Below the pieces are notes generated by a model. That model saw nothing but the letters and a program-made list of their open reading frames with translations, had not been told where the DNA came from and ran no database searches. This document shows positions 47,150-55,966 of a stretch of 64,000 bases of DNA, in pieces. A program made the translations under genes and the position numbers. The stretch is from Hydrogenophaga sp. (GTDB lineage: Bacteria; Pseudomonadota; Gammaproteobacteria; Burkholderiales; Burkholderiaceae_C). The stretch is from contig NZ_JAABRQ010000012.1 in NCBI RefSeq assembly GCF_011390835.1, forward strand, positions 49,322 to 113,321, in the 5' to 3' direction. Every line of letters starts with the position of its first letter. Within the stretch, counting starts at the first letter, position 1.

Positions 47150-47419
47150 GTGTGGGCCCTGGGGCATGCGCGGCTGCTCAGACGTTGCGCCGGCACTGGG
47201 CCTGACAGCGAAGAAGCAGCAGCATTTTGGTCTTGACAAAGCGCTTTTGATTCTGCGCCCAAGCCTTTGATTAGGCAATGTTTCTGGACAAGCGTAGCCG
47301 CGCAGCCGACGAAAATTGGCGAAAATAGCGACAAATTCACCACCCTGTTCCCTCGAGAGCACCGCGCCCGGACCGCCCGTCACCGACGAGCGGTTTTGAG
47401 CACCGTCGGACCTGATCGC

Positions 47420-47941
47420 ATGACTTCCGCCCAGCCGTTACCCATTCTCTGTTACCCCGATCCTCGCCTGCACACAGTTGCCCGTCCGGTGGAGGCGGTC
47501 GATGCGCGCATCCGCGAACTCGCCGAGCGCATGTTCGCCACCATGTACGAAGCCAATGGCATTGGCCTGGCGGCCACTCAGGTCGATGTGCATGAGCGTC
47601 TCATCGTCATCGATGTGAGCGAAGAGCGCGACCAGCCTCAGGTGCTGATCAACCCACAGATCGAGTGGGCCAGCGAAGAAACCCGAAAAGGCGAAGAAGG
47701 CTGCCTCTCGGTGCCCGGCATTTACGACGGTGTCGAGCGATCGGTGGCGATTCGTGTGCGTGCGCTCGATCTCAGCGGCGCTGAGCGCAGCATCGAGGCC
47801 GAAGGCATGCTGGCGGTGTGCATCCAGCACGAGATGGACCACCTGATGGGCAAGGTATTTGTGGAATACCTGTCGCTGCTCAAGCGCAACCGCATCAAGA
47901 GCAAGCTCCTCAAGGCACAGCGCGAGGCGGAGCGGGATTGA
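47420..47941 (+). CDS. def: Peptide deformylase
   Basis: This enzyme removes the N-formyl group from nascent proteins. ATG 47420 gives 173 residues, the normal size. The three metal-site motifs are present: GIGLAATQ (47-54), EGCLS (93-97, ligand C95) and HEMDH (137-141). It is first of a run with the lipoprotein, fmt and azlCD genes; the next start overlaps its stop (TGATG at 47939-47943). The def-fmt pair is a functional unit for formylation and deformylation of initiator methionine. Confidence 0.97.
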   Translation: MTSAQPLPILCYPDPRLHTVARPVEAVDARIRELAERMFATMYEANGIGLAATQVDVHERLIVIDVSEERDQPQVLINPQIEWASEETRKGEEGCLSVPGIYDGVERSVAIRVRALDLSGAERSIEAEGMLAVCIQHEMDHLMGKVFVEYLSLLKRNRIKSKLLKAQREAERD

Positions 47942-48435
47942 TGAGCTGGGTGGAGCGCGCCCTCGCCATGGGGCTGATCACGCTGCTGGCGGGCTGCGCC
48001 CTCATGCCCGAGCGTGTGCCGCTGGGCGCCACGCGCAGTGAGATCGAAAGCCGGCTCGGGAGCCCGACGGGGGTGTATGGGCTGGCCGATGGCACGCGAT
48101 TGCAGTACTCGCGCCAGCCCGCTGGTCAGCAGGTCTACAACCTCGATCTCGACGCTGCCGGCCGCCTGCGCCAGACCGAGCAGGCGATGGAAAGCGCCCG
48201 GCTGGAGCGCATCCCGGTCAACCAATGGACGCGACAAGAAGCGCTGCTCCACCTAGGCCGCCCGGCGATCATTGAGCGGGTGGCGAGTTTTGAGGGCGTG
48301 CTCTGGACCTACCGGTTTCAGGAAATGAACAACCCGCGCTTTGTGCACCTGTATCTGGATGCCGCTGGTGTGGTGCGGCGCGTGAGCTTCAGCGACGAGC
48401 CTTTGCCAGACGATCTGTTCGACATGGCGCGCTGA
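47941..48435 (+). CDS. Lipoprotein with two BamE/SmpA-like repeats
   Basis: A 164-residue protein starting at ATG 47941, one base overlapping the def stop. It has a lipobox LLAGC (C19). The mature part holds two similar segments, [16 protein letters not shown] and [16 protein letters not shown], resembling the small αβ repeat of BamE/SmpA proteins. Each is followed by a strand ([20 protein letters not shown]). Outer-membrane location is inferred (no Asp at +2). It is encoded between def and fmt, but no link to formylation is suggested by the sequence. Confidence 0.88.
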   Translation: MSWVERALAMGLITLLAGCALMPERVPLGATRSEIESRLGSPTGVYGLADGTRLQYSRQPAGQQVYNLDLDAAGRLRQTEQAMESARLERIPVNQWTRQEALLHLGRPAIIERVASFEGVLWTYRFQEMNNPRFVHLYLDAAGVVRRVSFSDEPLPDDLFDMAR

Positions 48436-48467
48436 GTCAACTCGGCCCGCGTTCCTCTCCCGATCCC

Positions 48468-49526
48468 ATGAAAATCATTTTTGCCGGTACCCCGGCCTTT
48501 GCGCGCTCGGCACTGGAGCGTCTGCAGGCCGCCGGGTTTGAGGTGGTGCTGGTGCTGACGCAGCCCGACCGGCCTGCGGGGCGCGGCATGAAGCTGCAGG
48601 CCTCGCCGGTCAAACAGCTCGCGCTGGAACATGGCCTGCCGGTAGCGCAGCCGCGCAGCCTGCGCCTTGACGGCAAGTACCCGGAGGACGCTGCCGCAGC
48701 ACGTGACGCCATTGCCGCGGCACGCGCCGACGCCATGGTGGTCGCCGCCTACGGCCTGATCTTGCCTCAGTGGGTGCTAGACGCGATGAGCGTCGCCGGG
48801 CCGCCTCAAGACGCTCAAGCGCCCTTGGGGGGCAGCGCACCTCGCGAAGCGGGAGGCGTGGGGGTGAGAAAGCTGGGTTGCTTCAACATCCACGCCTCGC
48901 TGCTGCCGCGATGGCGAGGTGCTGCGCCCATTCACCGCGCCATTGAAGCAGGTGACGCGCAAACCGGCGTGACCATCATGCAGATGGACGCCGGGCTCGA
49001 CACCGGCGACATGCTGCTGGCCGAGCCGATGGCCATTCGGTCCGACGACACCACCGCGAGCCTGCACGACCGGCTCGCCGATCTCGGTGCGCGCCTCATG
49101 GTCGAGGCGCTGGAGCTGGCCGCCTGCGGTGGCCTGCGCCCGGTGCCGCAGCCTGCCGAGGGCGTGACCTATGCCAACAAAATCGAGAAAGCCGAGGCCG
49201 CGATCGACTGGCGAGAGCCGGCGGAGGTGATTGCGCGCCGCGTCCGCGCATTCGATCCGTTTCCTGGTGCACAGGCCGCGCTCGCGGGCGAGACGATCAA
49301 GCTCTGGTCGGCGCGCGCGCAGCCCGCCGCCGAGGCCGGTGTGCCGGGTCAGGTGTTGGCGGTGGACGCTGACGGCATCCGGGTCAAGACCGGCGAGGAC
49401 GTGCTGGTGATCACCGAGTTGCAACGCCCAGGCGGCAAGCGCCTGGCCGCGGGCGAGTTCCTGCGCGGCCAGCGCCTGGAAGCGGGTCAGGTGCTTGACG
49501 CTGCGGTTACCAGGGATCCGCGCTGA
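48468..49526 (+). CDS. fmt: Methionyl-tRNA formyltransferase
   Basis: Fmt formylates initiator methionyl-tRNA. The 352-residue product has the N-terminal formyltransferase signature [15 protein letters not shown], catalytic-region motifs [16 protein letters not shown] and [13 protein letters not shown], and the C-terminal OB-like tRNA-binding part. It is about 25-35 residues longer than usual. The excess lies at about 110-135 ([20 protein letters not shown]), between [10 protein letters not shown] and [12 protein letters not shown]. That segment is encoded by a repeat-like DNA element also found in glnE. The reading frame is intact, so the enzyme is probably functional. Its stop overlaps azlC (TGATG). 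Confidence 0.95.
   Translation: MKIIFAGTPAFARSALERLQAAGFEVVLVLTQPDRPAGRGMKLQASPVKQLALEHGLPVAQPRSLRLDGKYPEDAAAARDAIAAARADAMVVAAYGLILPQWVLDAMSVAGPPQDAQAPLGGSAPREAGGVGVRKLGCFNIHASLLPRWRGAAPIHRAIEAGDAQTGVTIMQMDAGLDTGDMLLAEPMAIRSDDTTASLHDRLADLGARLMVEALELAACGGLRPVPQPAEGVTYANKIEKAEAAIDWREPAEVIARRVRAFDPFPGAQAALAGETIKLWSARAQPAAEAGVPGQVLAVDADGIRVKTGEDVLVITELQRPGGKRLAAGEFLRGQRLEAGQVLDAAVTRDPR
48796..48866. repeat. GC-rich repeat element inside fmt (copy B)
   Basis: A segment with GCTCAAGCGCCCTTGGGGGG followed by CAGCGCACCTCGCGAAGC and GCGTGGGGG is inserted in frame between two conserved fmt blocks. Its 48826-48865 part matches about 33 of 40 bases of the glnE segment 15588-15627. It resembles GC-rich intergenic palindromic repeats I recall from Comamonadaceae genomes. 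Confidence 0.5.
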
Positions 49527-50269
49527 TGTTTTTTCTCAAGGAAGTGCGGCAACAGCCCGAATTCTGGGAGGGCGTGCGCGACCAGAGCAACGTCTCCATG
49601 GGCATTGCCGCCTGGGGCCTAATGACCGGCGTGGCCATGGTGGCGGCTGGGCTGTCGGTGCTGGAAGCGGTGTTGATGACGCTGATCGTTTTCGCCGGCA
49701 GCGCCCAGCTGGCCGCGGTGCCCATGCTGATGGGCGGCGCGCCGATCTGGGTGATCGTGGCCGCGGCCTTTTGTGTGAACCTGCGATTCGTGGTGTTCTC
49801 GGCCCACCTGCGGCCTTACATGATGCACTTGCCCTTGTGGCAGCGACTGGTCAGCGGCTATGTGATGGTCGACCTGACCTATGTGTTTTTCACCCGGCGC
49901 TTTCCCGTGCCGGGTGTCACGCCGCAGGAACGGCTCAGTCAGCAGGCCTACATGATGGGCAACTGCGCCATCAATTACGTGGCCTGGATGGGCGCCAGCC
50001 TGATCGGCATCGCCTTGTCCAACGCGATTCCCACCGCCTGGGGTCTGGGCTTTGCCGGCATTCTGGCGCTGGTGGGTGTGCTCGCGTCCATGGCCAGCAC
50101 GGGGCTGCGCATGGTCTCGGTGGGCGTGGCGGGCACCGCCGCCGTGGCGGCGTGGGCACTGCCCTTGAAGCTCAACATCGTGGTGGCGATCGCCAGCGCG
50201 GTGGCGGTGTGCCTGGTGATCGAAGCGGTGCGGGCGCCACGCGGTCCCGCGGGAGCCCGCGGTGTTTGA
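49526..50269 (+). CDS. azlC: AzlC-family branched-chain amino acid exporter subunit
   Basis: A 247-residue inner-membrane protein with about seven helices and the family pattern (IAAWGLMTGVAM, FAGSAQLAAVPMLMGGAP, VNLRFVVFSAHLRPYM). AzlC with AzlD exports branched-chain amino acids or analogues in studied bacteria. The ATG overlaps the fmt stop, and its own end overlaps azlD by 8 bp, so it is part of the def-fmt transcript. Confidence 0.92.
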   Translation: MFFLKEVRQQPEFWEGVRDQSNVSMGIAAWGLMTGVAMVAAGLSVLEAVLMTLIVFAGSAQLAAVPMLMGGAPIWVIVAAAFCVNLRFVVFSAHLRPYMMHLPLWQRLVSGYVMVDLTYVFFTRRFPVPGVTPQERLSQQAYMMGNCAINYVAWMGASLIGIALSNAIPTAWGLGFAGILALVGVLASMASTGLRMVSVGVAGTAAVAAWALPLKLNIVVAIASAVAVCLVIEAVRAPRGPAGARGV

Positions 50270-50597
50270 GCTCGACCTGCGCACCCTGGCCATCATCCTC
50301 GCGCTGGGTGTGGTGAGCGTGCTCACGCGCAGCCTGTTTTTCATCTCCAGCCGGCCCTGGACCTTGCCACGCTGGGCCCAGCGCGGCCTGAACTACGCGC
50401 CCATCGCCGCGCTGGCGGCCGTGGTCATTCCCGAGATCGTGATGGCGCAGGGTGCCTTGGTCACCACCTGGCAGGACGCGCGGCTGTTCGCCGTGGTCGC
50501 AGGCCTGGCCTGGTTCGCCTGGCAACGCGGCGTGCTCGGCACCATCATCGCGGGCATGGCGGTCTACCTGCCGCTGCACATTTACCTCGGCTGGTAG
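50262..50597 (+). CDS. azlD: AzlD-family small exporter subunit
   Basis: A 111-residue membrane protein with four helices and the AzlD pattern LGVVSVLTRSLFFI, RGLNYAPIAALAAVVIPEI. It starts at GTG 50262 inside the end of azlC, a typical translational coupling for a two-subunit exporter. It converges on the PAP2 gene. Confidence 0.92.
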   Translation: MFELDLRTLAIILALGVVSVLTRSLFFISSRPWTLPRWAQRGLNYAPIAALAAVVIPEIVMAQGALVTTWQDARLFAVVAGLAWFAWQRGVLGTIIAGMAVYLPLHIYLGW

Positions 50598-50653
50598 GCC
50601 CGTCTCCCCCTCGCTGCGCCGCTGTGCGGGTCGCGTCCGCGCTCCACTGTCGC

Positions 50654-51394
50654 TCAGGCCTTGGCCATCCAGGGCCGTGCCGCCAGCCAGCCGGCCCACG
50701 ACACGCTGCCGCAGATCAGCAGCGTCCACAGCGTGTGGCTGGGAAAGTGGGCGCCGCGCAGGGTTTGCGTCGCGCCAGCGGTGAGGCCAGCGAGCACCAG
50801 AAAGGCCAGCCAGCGCAGGCCGGCGTCGGGCTTGCGATGCGCTGTGCGTGGCGGCGCCAGCCAGGGAAGGCACAAGCCTACGAAGGCGAACGCGCTGGAC
50901 GCGTGGCCACCAGGAAAGCAGCGCCCCGACCCGCCATCGACCTGGCCCAGCGCCCAGTGGGACACGTAGCGCGCGCTGCCCCCAAAGGCCTGCAAGTCCC
51001 AGGGGCAGCTCGTCAGGCTGTTGAGCTTGACCAGGTTGACGGCGAGCAAGCTGAGCAAGACCAGCAGAATGACGGTCCAGCGCTCGCGCCGTGGCAGGTC
51101 CATGGCGGCCAGGCGCGGCTGGTTCCAGCGGGCTGGCCACAGTGCCCACACGCCCATCAGCAACAAGAGACCTGCAAAAAATTGCCGCCAACCTTCGTGA
51201 AACACCTGCAACAGCAACCACTGGTTTCGCAGCGAAAACCCGCTGGGTGAACCGATCCACTGCATCAACGGCAAATCGCCCCCACTGGCGTCCCAGGCCA
51301 GCGTGGCCAGCAGCAACATGACCAGCCAGCGCGTGACCGGGTGGCGCCAGGCAGTGGAGGCAGTGTTGGTCGTGAGGACGGCGGCAGGAGGCAT
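50654..51394 (-). CDS. PAP2-family membrane phosphatase
   Basis: A 246-residue protein with six helices and the three PAP2 phosphatase motifs: KLNSLTSCPWD, CFPGGHASSAF and RGAHFPSHTLW. It probably removes phosphate from a lipid (undecaprenyl diphosphate or lipid A) in the periplasm. It is divergent from the PmrA-like regulator and shares with it a palindromic TTAA box, so common control with lipid A modification is plausible. From the predicted -10 its leader would be almost absent, which leaves that promoter uncertain. Confidence 0.88.
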   Translation of the reverse strand: MPPAAVLTTNTASTAWRHPVTRWLVMLLLATLAWDASGGDLPLMQWIGSPSGFSLRNQWLLLQVFHEGWRQFFAGLLLLMGVWALWPARWNQPRLAAMDLPRRERWTVILLVLLSLLAVNLVKLNSLTSCPWDLQAFGGSARYVSHWALGQVDGGSGRCFPGGHASSAFAFVGLCLPWLAPPRTAHRKPDAGLRWLAFLVLAGLTAGATQTLRGAHFPSHTLWTLLICGSVSWAGWLAARPWMAKA

Positions 51395-51418
51395 GCGGCG
51401 CGAGTGTCCACGTGCTGC

Positions 51419-51435
51419 GTTAAGCCGCGCTTAAC
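51419..51435. promoter_or_regulatory. PmrA-box-like operator between PAP2 gene and response regulator gene
   Basis: GTTAAGCCGCGCTTAAC is a perfect palindrome that also reads as two TTAA half-sites 11 bp apart, as in the PmrA box (YTTAAK-N5-YTTAAK). A GATAAT -10 lies 9 bp to the right, toward the regulator. GACACT lies 10 bp to the left on the other strand, toward the PAP2 gene. Confidence 0.55.
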
Positions 51436-51499
51436 CCCGAGCGAGATAATCGTTGGCAACGCGTCATGCCGACGCGTGTCAACCCAACACACGAATCCG

Positions 51500-52219
51500 A
51501 TGCGCGCCCTGGTGGTGGAAGATGATCCCGGCATTGCCAATGGCCTGGCGGCCACGCTGCGCAAGGCGGGCTATGCCGTGGACGTGTGCGGCGCGCTGTC
51601 TCCCGCCTGGGCGGCGCTGAGTGTGGAGCCGTTCGACGTGATGCTGCTCGATCTGGGCCTGCCCGACGGTGACGGCCTGGACCTGTTGGCACGCGTGCGA
51701 GGCGACGGACGCGCTCAAGCGCACGACCGCTTGCCCCATGCGGACATGCCGGTGCTGATCATGACGGCGCGCGATGGCGTGAGCGACCGCGTGAGCGGCC
51801 TGGACAGCGGTGCCGACGATTACATCGTCAAACCCTTCGACTCCACCGAGCTGCTGGCGCGCCTGCGGGCCATGCTGCGGCGCGCCGGCGGCCGCAGCAA
51901 TCCGGTGATCGAACACGGCGACCTTGTGCTCGACCCTGCCGCCCACACGGTGCACCGCGCCGGCGAGCTGGTGGCCCTGGGCGGCAAGGAGTTTGCGCTG
52001 CTGCTCACGCTGTTGCAGGCACGGCCCAATGTGTTGTCCAAGTCGCGGCTGGAGTCGGCGCTTTACGGTTTCGGCGAAGCGCTGGAAAGCAACGCGCTGG
52101 AGGTGCACGTGCACCACTTGCGGCGCAAGCTAGGCGAGTCGCTGATCAAGACCGTGCGAGGTGTGGGCTACTTTGTGCCGCCGGTGGTGGGCGCCGCCGA
52201 CCGACCGCGCAAGACATGA
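51500..52219 (+). CDS. OmpR/PmrA-like response regulator
   Basis: A 239-residue regulator from ATG 51500. The receiver has phosphoacceptor D51 (LLDLGLPDGDG) and K111 (IVKPFD). The C-terminal winged helix has LGGKEFALLLTLLQ and LEVHVHHLRRKLG. An extra loop of about 15 residues (about 69-83, GDGRAQAHDRLPHADM) separates α3 from β4, where other OmpR-type receivers have only a few residues. The stop overlaps the kinase start (ATGA). Its place upstream of an EptA-like gene suggests a PmrA/QseB-type role in envelope modification. Confidence 0.93.
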   Translation: MRALVVEDDPGIANGLAATLRKAGYAVDVCGALSPAWAALSVEPFDVMLLDLGLPDGDGLDLLARVRGDGRAQAHDRLPHADMPVLIMTARDGVSDRVSGLDSGADDYIVKPFDSTELLARLRAMLRRAGGRSNPVIEHGDLVLDPAAHTVHRAGELVALGGKEFALLLTLLQARPNVLSKSRLESALYGFGEALESNALEVHVHHLRRKLGESLIKTVRGVGYFVPPVVGAADRPRKT

Positions 52220-53592
52220 CTGCCGCCGCGCCCAACCCGCTGCGCCCTCGCGAGTCTGTCCCAGCCGAGCGCCCCGCGCTTTGGCGTCACCTCTGGCTCT
52301 GGACTTTTGGTGCCGTGCTGGCGGTGTGGATCACGCTGGTGGCGGTGGCGGTGTCGACCGGTTTTCGCGAGGCGCGCAAGTTCATCGACGGCCAGCTGGT
52401 GGCCACAGCCCAGCTCTGGCTGGCGACCGCTCCCGCAGACGCTGTGACACCACCGCCCGGGATCGTTGGGGTTGACGACGAATACATCCCCGATCTGGCG
52501 GTGCTGGCCTGGACCAATGGCGCGCTCGATACCGATACCCACCAGCTGGCGAAGGGCCTGGCGCTGGATCGCCTGAGCCGTCCTGGCCTGACCGATGTGG
52601 TCTATACCAACGGCAACGGACCGCGAGACTGGCGCGCCTATGTGGCCGAACAATCCCAGGGCGAGCGGGTGCGGCGTGTGGCTGTGCTGGTGGACAAGCG
52701 CGAGCGCAACACCCTGGGTCTGGACATTGCCGAGCATGTGGCCCTTCCTGCCCTGCTGCTGCTGCCATTGGTGGCGCTGGTGCTGTGGTGGACCATCCGC
52801 CGTGGCTTGCGGCCACTGGAGCGGCTCTCCCGAGAGGTCGGCGAGCTGGACAGCGCTGCCGGTCAGCGGCTCAACACCGAGCACCGCCACCGAGAGTTCG
52901 TGAGCACAGTCTCGGCCATTAACACCCTGGTCAGCAGTCTGCAGGCACAGGCCCAGCGCGAGCGCGAGTTTGCGTCCGACGTGGCACATGAGTTGCGCAC
53001 GCCCCTGACGGCTATCACCTTGCAAGCGGGTGCCGCGCAGCACGAGCCCACGCCCGAGCGCCTGGCCCAGTTGGAGCAAGAGTCGTTGCGTGCCGGGCGC
53101 ATCCTGTCTCAGTTGCTCGACCTGGCACGGGCGCAACGCAGCGAGGGGGGGGCTGGTGAGCTGACCCCAGTGGATATTGCCGAGGTGGCCGGGCAGCTCG
53201 TAGCGACTCACGCGCCGCTGGGTCATGCCAGCGGGCACGAGCTTTCGCTGCAGTCGCCCGATGTCCCGGTGGCGGTGCGCGTTTCGCCCTTGCTGCTCGA
53301 GCTTGCCCTGCGCAACCTGATCGCCAACGCCTTGCGCCACACGCCACCTGGCACCCAGGTGGAGGTCGAGGTCTGGCGGCGTGGCGGTGAGTTTGGCGTG
53401 TCGGTGAGCGACGACGGCCAGCGCGCGGGCGCACCGGCGCCTTCGGTCGCCGCCGCGCCAGGCCAGGCGGGCGGTCTGGGTCTGGGCCTGCGCCTGGTCG
53501 AGCGCATGGCCGAGCAGATGGGTGCGCGTCTGGAGCGGTCCACCGGCCAGCCACCCATGACCACCTGCTTCACGCTGCGCTGGCCCGCCTGA
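52216..53592 (+). CDS. PmrB/QseB-partner-type sensor histidine kinase
   Basis: A 458-residue kinase with helices at about 28-52 and 175-195 and a periplasmic sensor of about 120 residues. That sensor includes an acidic patch VDDEYIPD, a possible cation-sensing site. The phosphoacceptor is H258 (VAHELRTPLTAI). The N box is NLIANALRHTPPG, and the glycine-rich lid is short and Ala/Pro-rich (GGLGLGLRLVERM). It is coupled to the regulator upstream; the eptA-like gene follows after a PmrA-box-like site. Confidence 0.93.
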   Translation: MTAAAPNPLRPRESVPAERPALWRHLWLWTFGAVLAVWITLVAVAVSTGFREARKFIDGQLVATAQLWLATAPADAVTPPPGIVGVDDEYIPDLAVLAWTNGALDTDTHQLAKGLALDRLSRPGLTDVVYTNGNGPRDWRAYVAEQSQGERVRRVAVLVDKRERNTLGLDIAEHVALPALLLLPLVALVLWWTIRRGLRPLERLSREVGELDSAAGQRLNTEHRHREFVSTVSAINTLVSSLQAQAQREREFASDVAHELRTPLTAITLQAGAAQHEPTPERLAQLEQESLRAGRILSQLLDLARAQRSEGGAGELTPVDIAEVAGQLVATHAPLGHASGHELSLQSPDVPVAVRVSPLLLELALRNLIANALRHTPPGTQVEVEVWRRGGEFGVSVSDDGQRAGAPAPSVAAAPGQAGGLGLGLRLVERMAEQMGARLERSTGQPPMTTCFTLRWPA

Positions 53593-53608
53593 CGCTCGGG
53601 CAAGGACA

Positions 53609-53625
53609 CATAAGGTTGATTTAAC
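53609..53625 (+). promoter_or_regulatory. PmrA-box-like operator upstream of the eptA-like gene
   Basis: CATAAGGTTGATTTAAC matches YTTAAK-N5-YTTAAK with one clear mismatch in the first half-site, keeping the 11-bp phase. A weak -10 (CACACT, 53636-53641) starts 10 bp further on, the same geometry as at the regulator promoter. Confidence 0.5.
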
Positions 53626-53678
53626 ACCGGCTGCCCACACTGGACTCGCCAGGTTGTTCTGGCGCCAGTCCGTGTGCC

Positions 53679-55370
53679 ATGACCGCCTTGTCTCCGAGTG
53701 TGCCCAGAAGCCCCCGATTGCCCACCATGGGCGCCGCCGAACGCCGCCCCATGCATGCCGTCTGGCTGATCGCGCTGTGGCTGGCCGGGCCGGGCAACCT
53801 GCCGTTGTGGCAGCGCATCTTCGCGCTGGAGGGCACGCTGGCGCACCGTCTGGTGCTGCTGGCGGGCCTGGGGCTGGTGGTGACGGCGGCCACCGCCGCT
53901 CTGCTCTCGCTGCTGGCCTGGCCGCGTGTGTTCCGACCGGCCGCCACGCTGCTGGTGCTGGTGGCTGCGTTCAACACCCACTTCATGTGGCAGTACGGCG
54001 TGGTGATGGACCCGACCATGCTGGCCAACGTGGCGCACACCGACGTGCGCGAGGTGCGCGACCTGCTCTCGCTGCACCTGGTGGGCACGGTGTTGCTGGT
54101 GGCCGGGCCGCCGCTGTGGTGGCTCTGGCACCGGCCGGTGGTCTCGCGGGTCTGGTGGGCGCAGACGGGGCGTAACCTGACCGGTGTGGTCGTGGGCCTG
54201 CTGGTGATGGTGGGCGCAGGCCTGGCGAGCTATCAGGGGCTGGCTTCGCTGATGCGCAACCACAAAGACGTTCGCTACATGATCAACCCGCTCAACAGCG
54301 TTTACGCTGCCACCCGCGTCGCCGCGGACCAGTTGCCGCCGCAGGTGCGCACCCTGCAACCCACGGGTGAAGACGCCACGCTTGGTGCGAGCTACGCCAC
54401 CCAGGTCCGGCCGCCTCTGCTGATGCTGGTGGTGGGCGAGACCGCCAGAGCCGAGAACTGGGGACTGAATGGTTATGCCCGCGAGACCACGCCCGCTCTG
54501 CGGCGCTGGCAGGAGCAAAGCGGTCTCGTCAATTTTCCCCAGGTGCGCTCTTGCGGCACCAACACCCAGGTGTCGTTGCCCTGCATCTTTTCGCCGCTCA
54601 CCCGCGAAGACGGTGGCGACAAGACGCCAACGCAGGAAAACCTGCTCGACGTGTTGCAACGCGCCGGTCTCGCCGTGCTCTGGCTGGACAACCAGTCGGG
54701 TTGCAAGGGCATCTGTGATCGCGTGTCCCATGCGAGCACTTCCGAGTTGAACCTGCCCGGCCTGTGCGAAGGCGGCGAGTGTTTTGATGAAGCCATGCTC
54801 CACGGGCTGGACGAGCGCATCGCCGCACTCGACCCAGTGCGGCGCGCGCGGGGCGTGGTGCTGGTGATGCACCAGATGGGCAGTCATGGGCCAGCCTATT
54901 CCAAGCGCACGCCAGTCGACCGCAAGCCCTTCCTGCCCGAGTGCACGAGCAACACGCTCTCGGCCTGCGCGCCCGAGCAGCTGGTCAATGCTTACGACAA
55001 CACCATCGCCTACACCGACCATTTCCTGGGCCAGTCGCTGCAATGGCTGCAGCAGCAGTCCACCGAAGGCCGCTTCGATACCGGGATGATCTACGTGTCC
55101 GACCACGGCGAGTCATTGGGCGAAAACGGGCTGTACCTGCATGGCGTGCCCTATGCGTTTGCGCCTGATCAGCAAACCCATGTGCCCATGGTGGGATGGC
55201 TTTCCCCTGCGCTGCAGCAGCGCAGCGGCGTGAGCATCGACTGCCTGCGCCAGCAGGCGGCGGCACGGCTGTCGCACGACAACGTGTTTCACACCGTGCT
55301 GGGGTTGATGGATGTGTCCACGCAGGCACGCGACAATGCGCTCAACGTTGTCGCACCCTGCCGTTCATGA
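53679..55370 (+). CDS. eptA: EptA-like lipid A phosphoethanolamine transferase
   Basis: A 563-residue inner-membrane enzyme that transfers phosphoethanolamine to lipid A in the periplasm and so lowers the negative charge of the surface. Five N-terminal helices fill residues 1-190. The soluble alkaline-phosphatase-like domain has metal-site E254 (VVGETARAENWGLNGY), nucleophile T296 in CGTNTQVSLPCIF, and SDHGESLGENGLYLHG (about 474-489). The cysteines expected for disulfides are present (CKGIC, CEGGEC, C-terminal C). I keep ATG 53679, though ATG 53727 is possible. It is placed after a PmrAB-like pair, as in polymyxin-resistance modules. Confidence 0.93.
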   Translation: MTALSPSVPRSPRLPTMGAAERRPMHAVWLIALWLAGPGNLPLWQRIFALEGTLAHRLVLLAGLGLVVTAATAALLSLLAWPRVFRPAATLLVLVAAFNTHFMWQYGVVMDPTMLANVAHTDVREVRDLLSLHLVGTVLLVAGPPLWWLWHRPVVSRVWWAQTGRNLTGVVVGLLVMVGAGLASYQGLASLMRNHKDVRYMINPLNSVYAATRVAADQLPPQVRTLQPTGEDATLGASYATQVRPPLLMLVVGETARAENWGLNGYARETTPALRRWQEQSGLVNFPQVRSCGTNTQVSLPCIFSPLTREDGGDKTPTQENLLDVLQRAGLAVLWLDNQSGCKGICDRVSHASTSELNLPGLCEGGECFDEAMLHGLDERIAALDPVRRARGVVLVMHQMGSHGPAYSKRTPVDRKPFLPECTSNTLSACAPEQLVNAYDNTIAYTDHFLGQSLQWLQQQSTEGRFDTGMIYVSDHGESLGENGLYLHGVPYAFAPDQQTHVPMVGWLSPALQQRSGVSIDCLRQQAAARLSHDNVFHTVLGLMDVSTQARDNALNVVAPCRS

Positions 55371-55942
55371 ATCCGATCGATCAGCAACTTTTTCTCTGGC
55401 TTAACCTCAACGACCAGGCCCCCGCCTGGCTGATGCAGCTGGCCTTGTTCGGCAGCACGGTCTGGCCCAAGGTGATGCTGGTGGGCGTGTTGCTGGCGCT
55501 GGTGCTGGGTCCACCCCGGTGGCGCCGCGCGGCGCTGCATGCATTGCTGGCCATGTTGCTGGTCTGGCTCATCGTGCGCGGCATCTCCAGCGCCTGGCCC
55601 ATGCCACGGCCCTTTGTGCTCGGCATGGGGCAGCAGTGGCTGGCCAAAGAGCCTTCGCCCAGTTTCCCGAGCAGTCACGCGGCCATTGCCTGGGCGGTGG
55701 GTGTGGCGGCTTGCTGGTGGGCAACTCACCCGATGGCCCGCACAGCGCTGCTGCTCAGCGCTTTGCTCATCGCCTGGAGCAGGGTGGCGCTGGGCCTGCA
55801 TTTCCCCTCTGACACGGTCGCTGGCATCGTGTTGGGTGTGCTTTCGGCATGGGCCGCCCTGTACCCCACGCGCCTGCTCGCGAGCCGGCTGGGCCGGGGC
55901 TTTCGGGAAGACCGCCCTGCTGCCCTGCCGCCCGCCGCCTGA
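55367..55942 (+). CDS. PAP2-family phosphatase, BcrC/LpxE-like
   Basis: A 191-residue membrane protein from ATG 55367, which overlaps the eptA stop (ATGA). PAP2 motifs are PSFPSSHAA and SRVALGLHFPSDTVAG, and the first motif is reduced to RGISSAWPMPRPF. Likely substrates are undecaprenyl diphosphate or a lipid A phosphate; coupling with EptA hints at the latter but does not prove it. It converges on the sensor kinase gene 55967-57376. Confidence 0.88.
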   Translation: MNPIDQQLFLWLNLNDQAPAWLMQLALFGSTVWPKVMLVGVLLALVLGPPRWRRAALHALLAMLLVWLIVRGISSAWPMPRPFVLGMGQQWLAKEPSPSFPSSHAAIAWAVGVAACWWATHPMARTALLLSALLIAWSRVALGLHFPSDTVAGIVLGVLSAWAALYPTRLLASRLGRGFREDRPAALPPAA

Positions 55943-55966
55943 GGTGGTCTGGCCCGCTGCAAGGGC

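Noticed and set aside
47233..47238. Perfect TTGACA hexamer between the LysM gene and def
   Set aside because: No acceptable -10 lies 16-18 bp downstream, so it was not called as a promoter.
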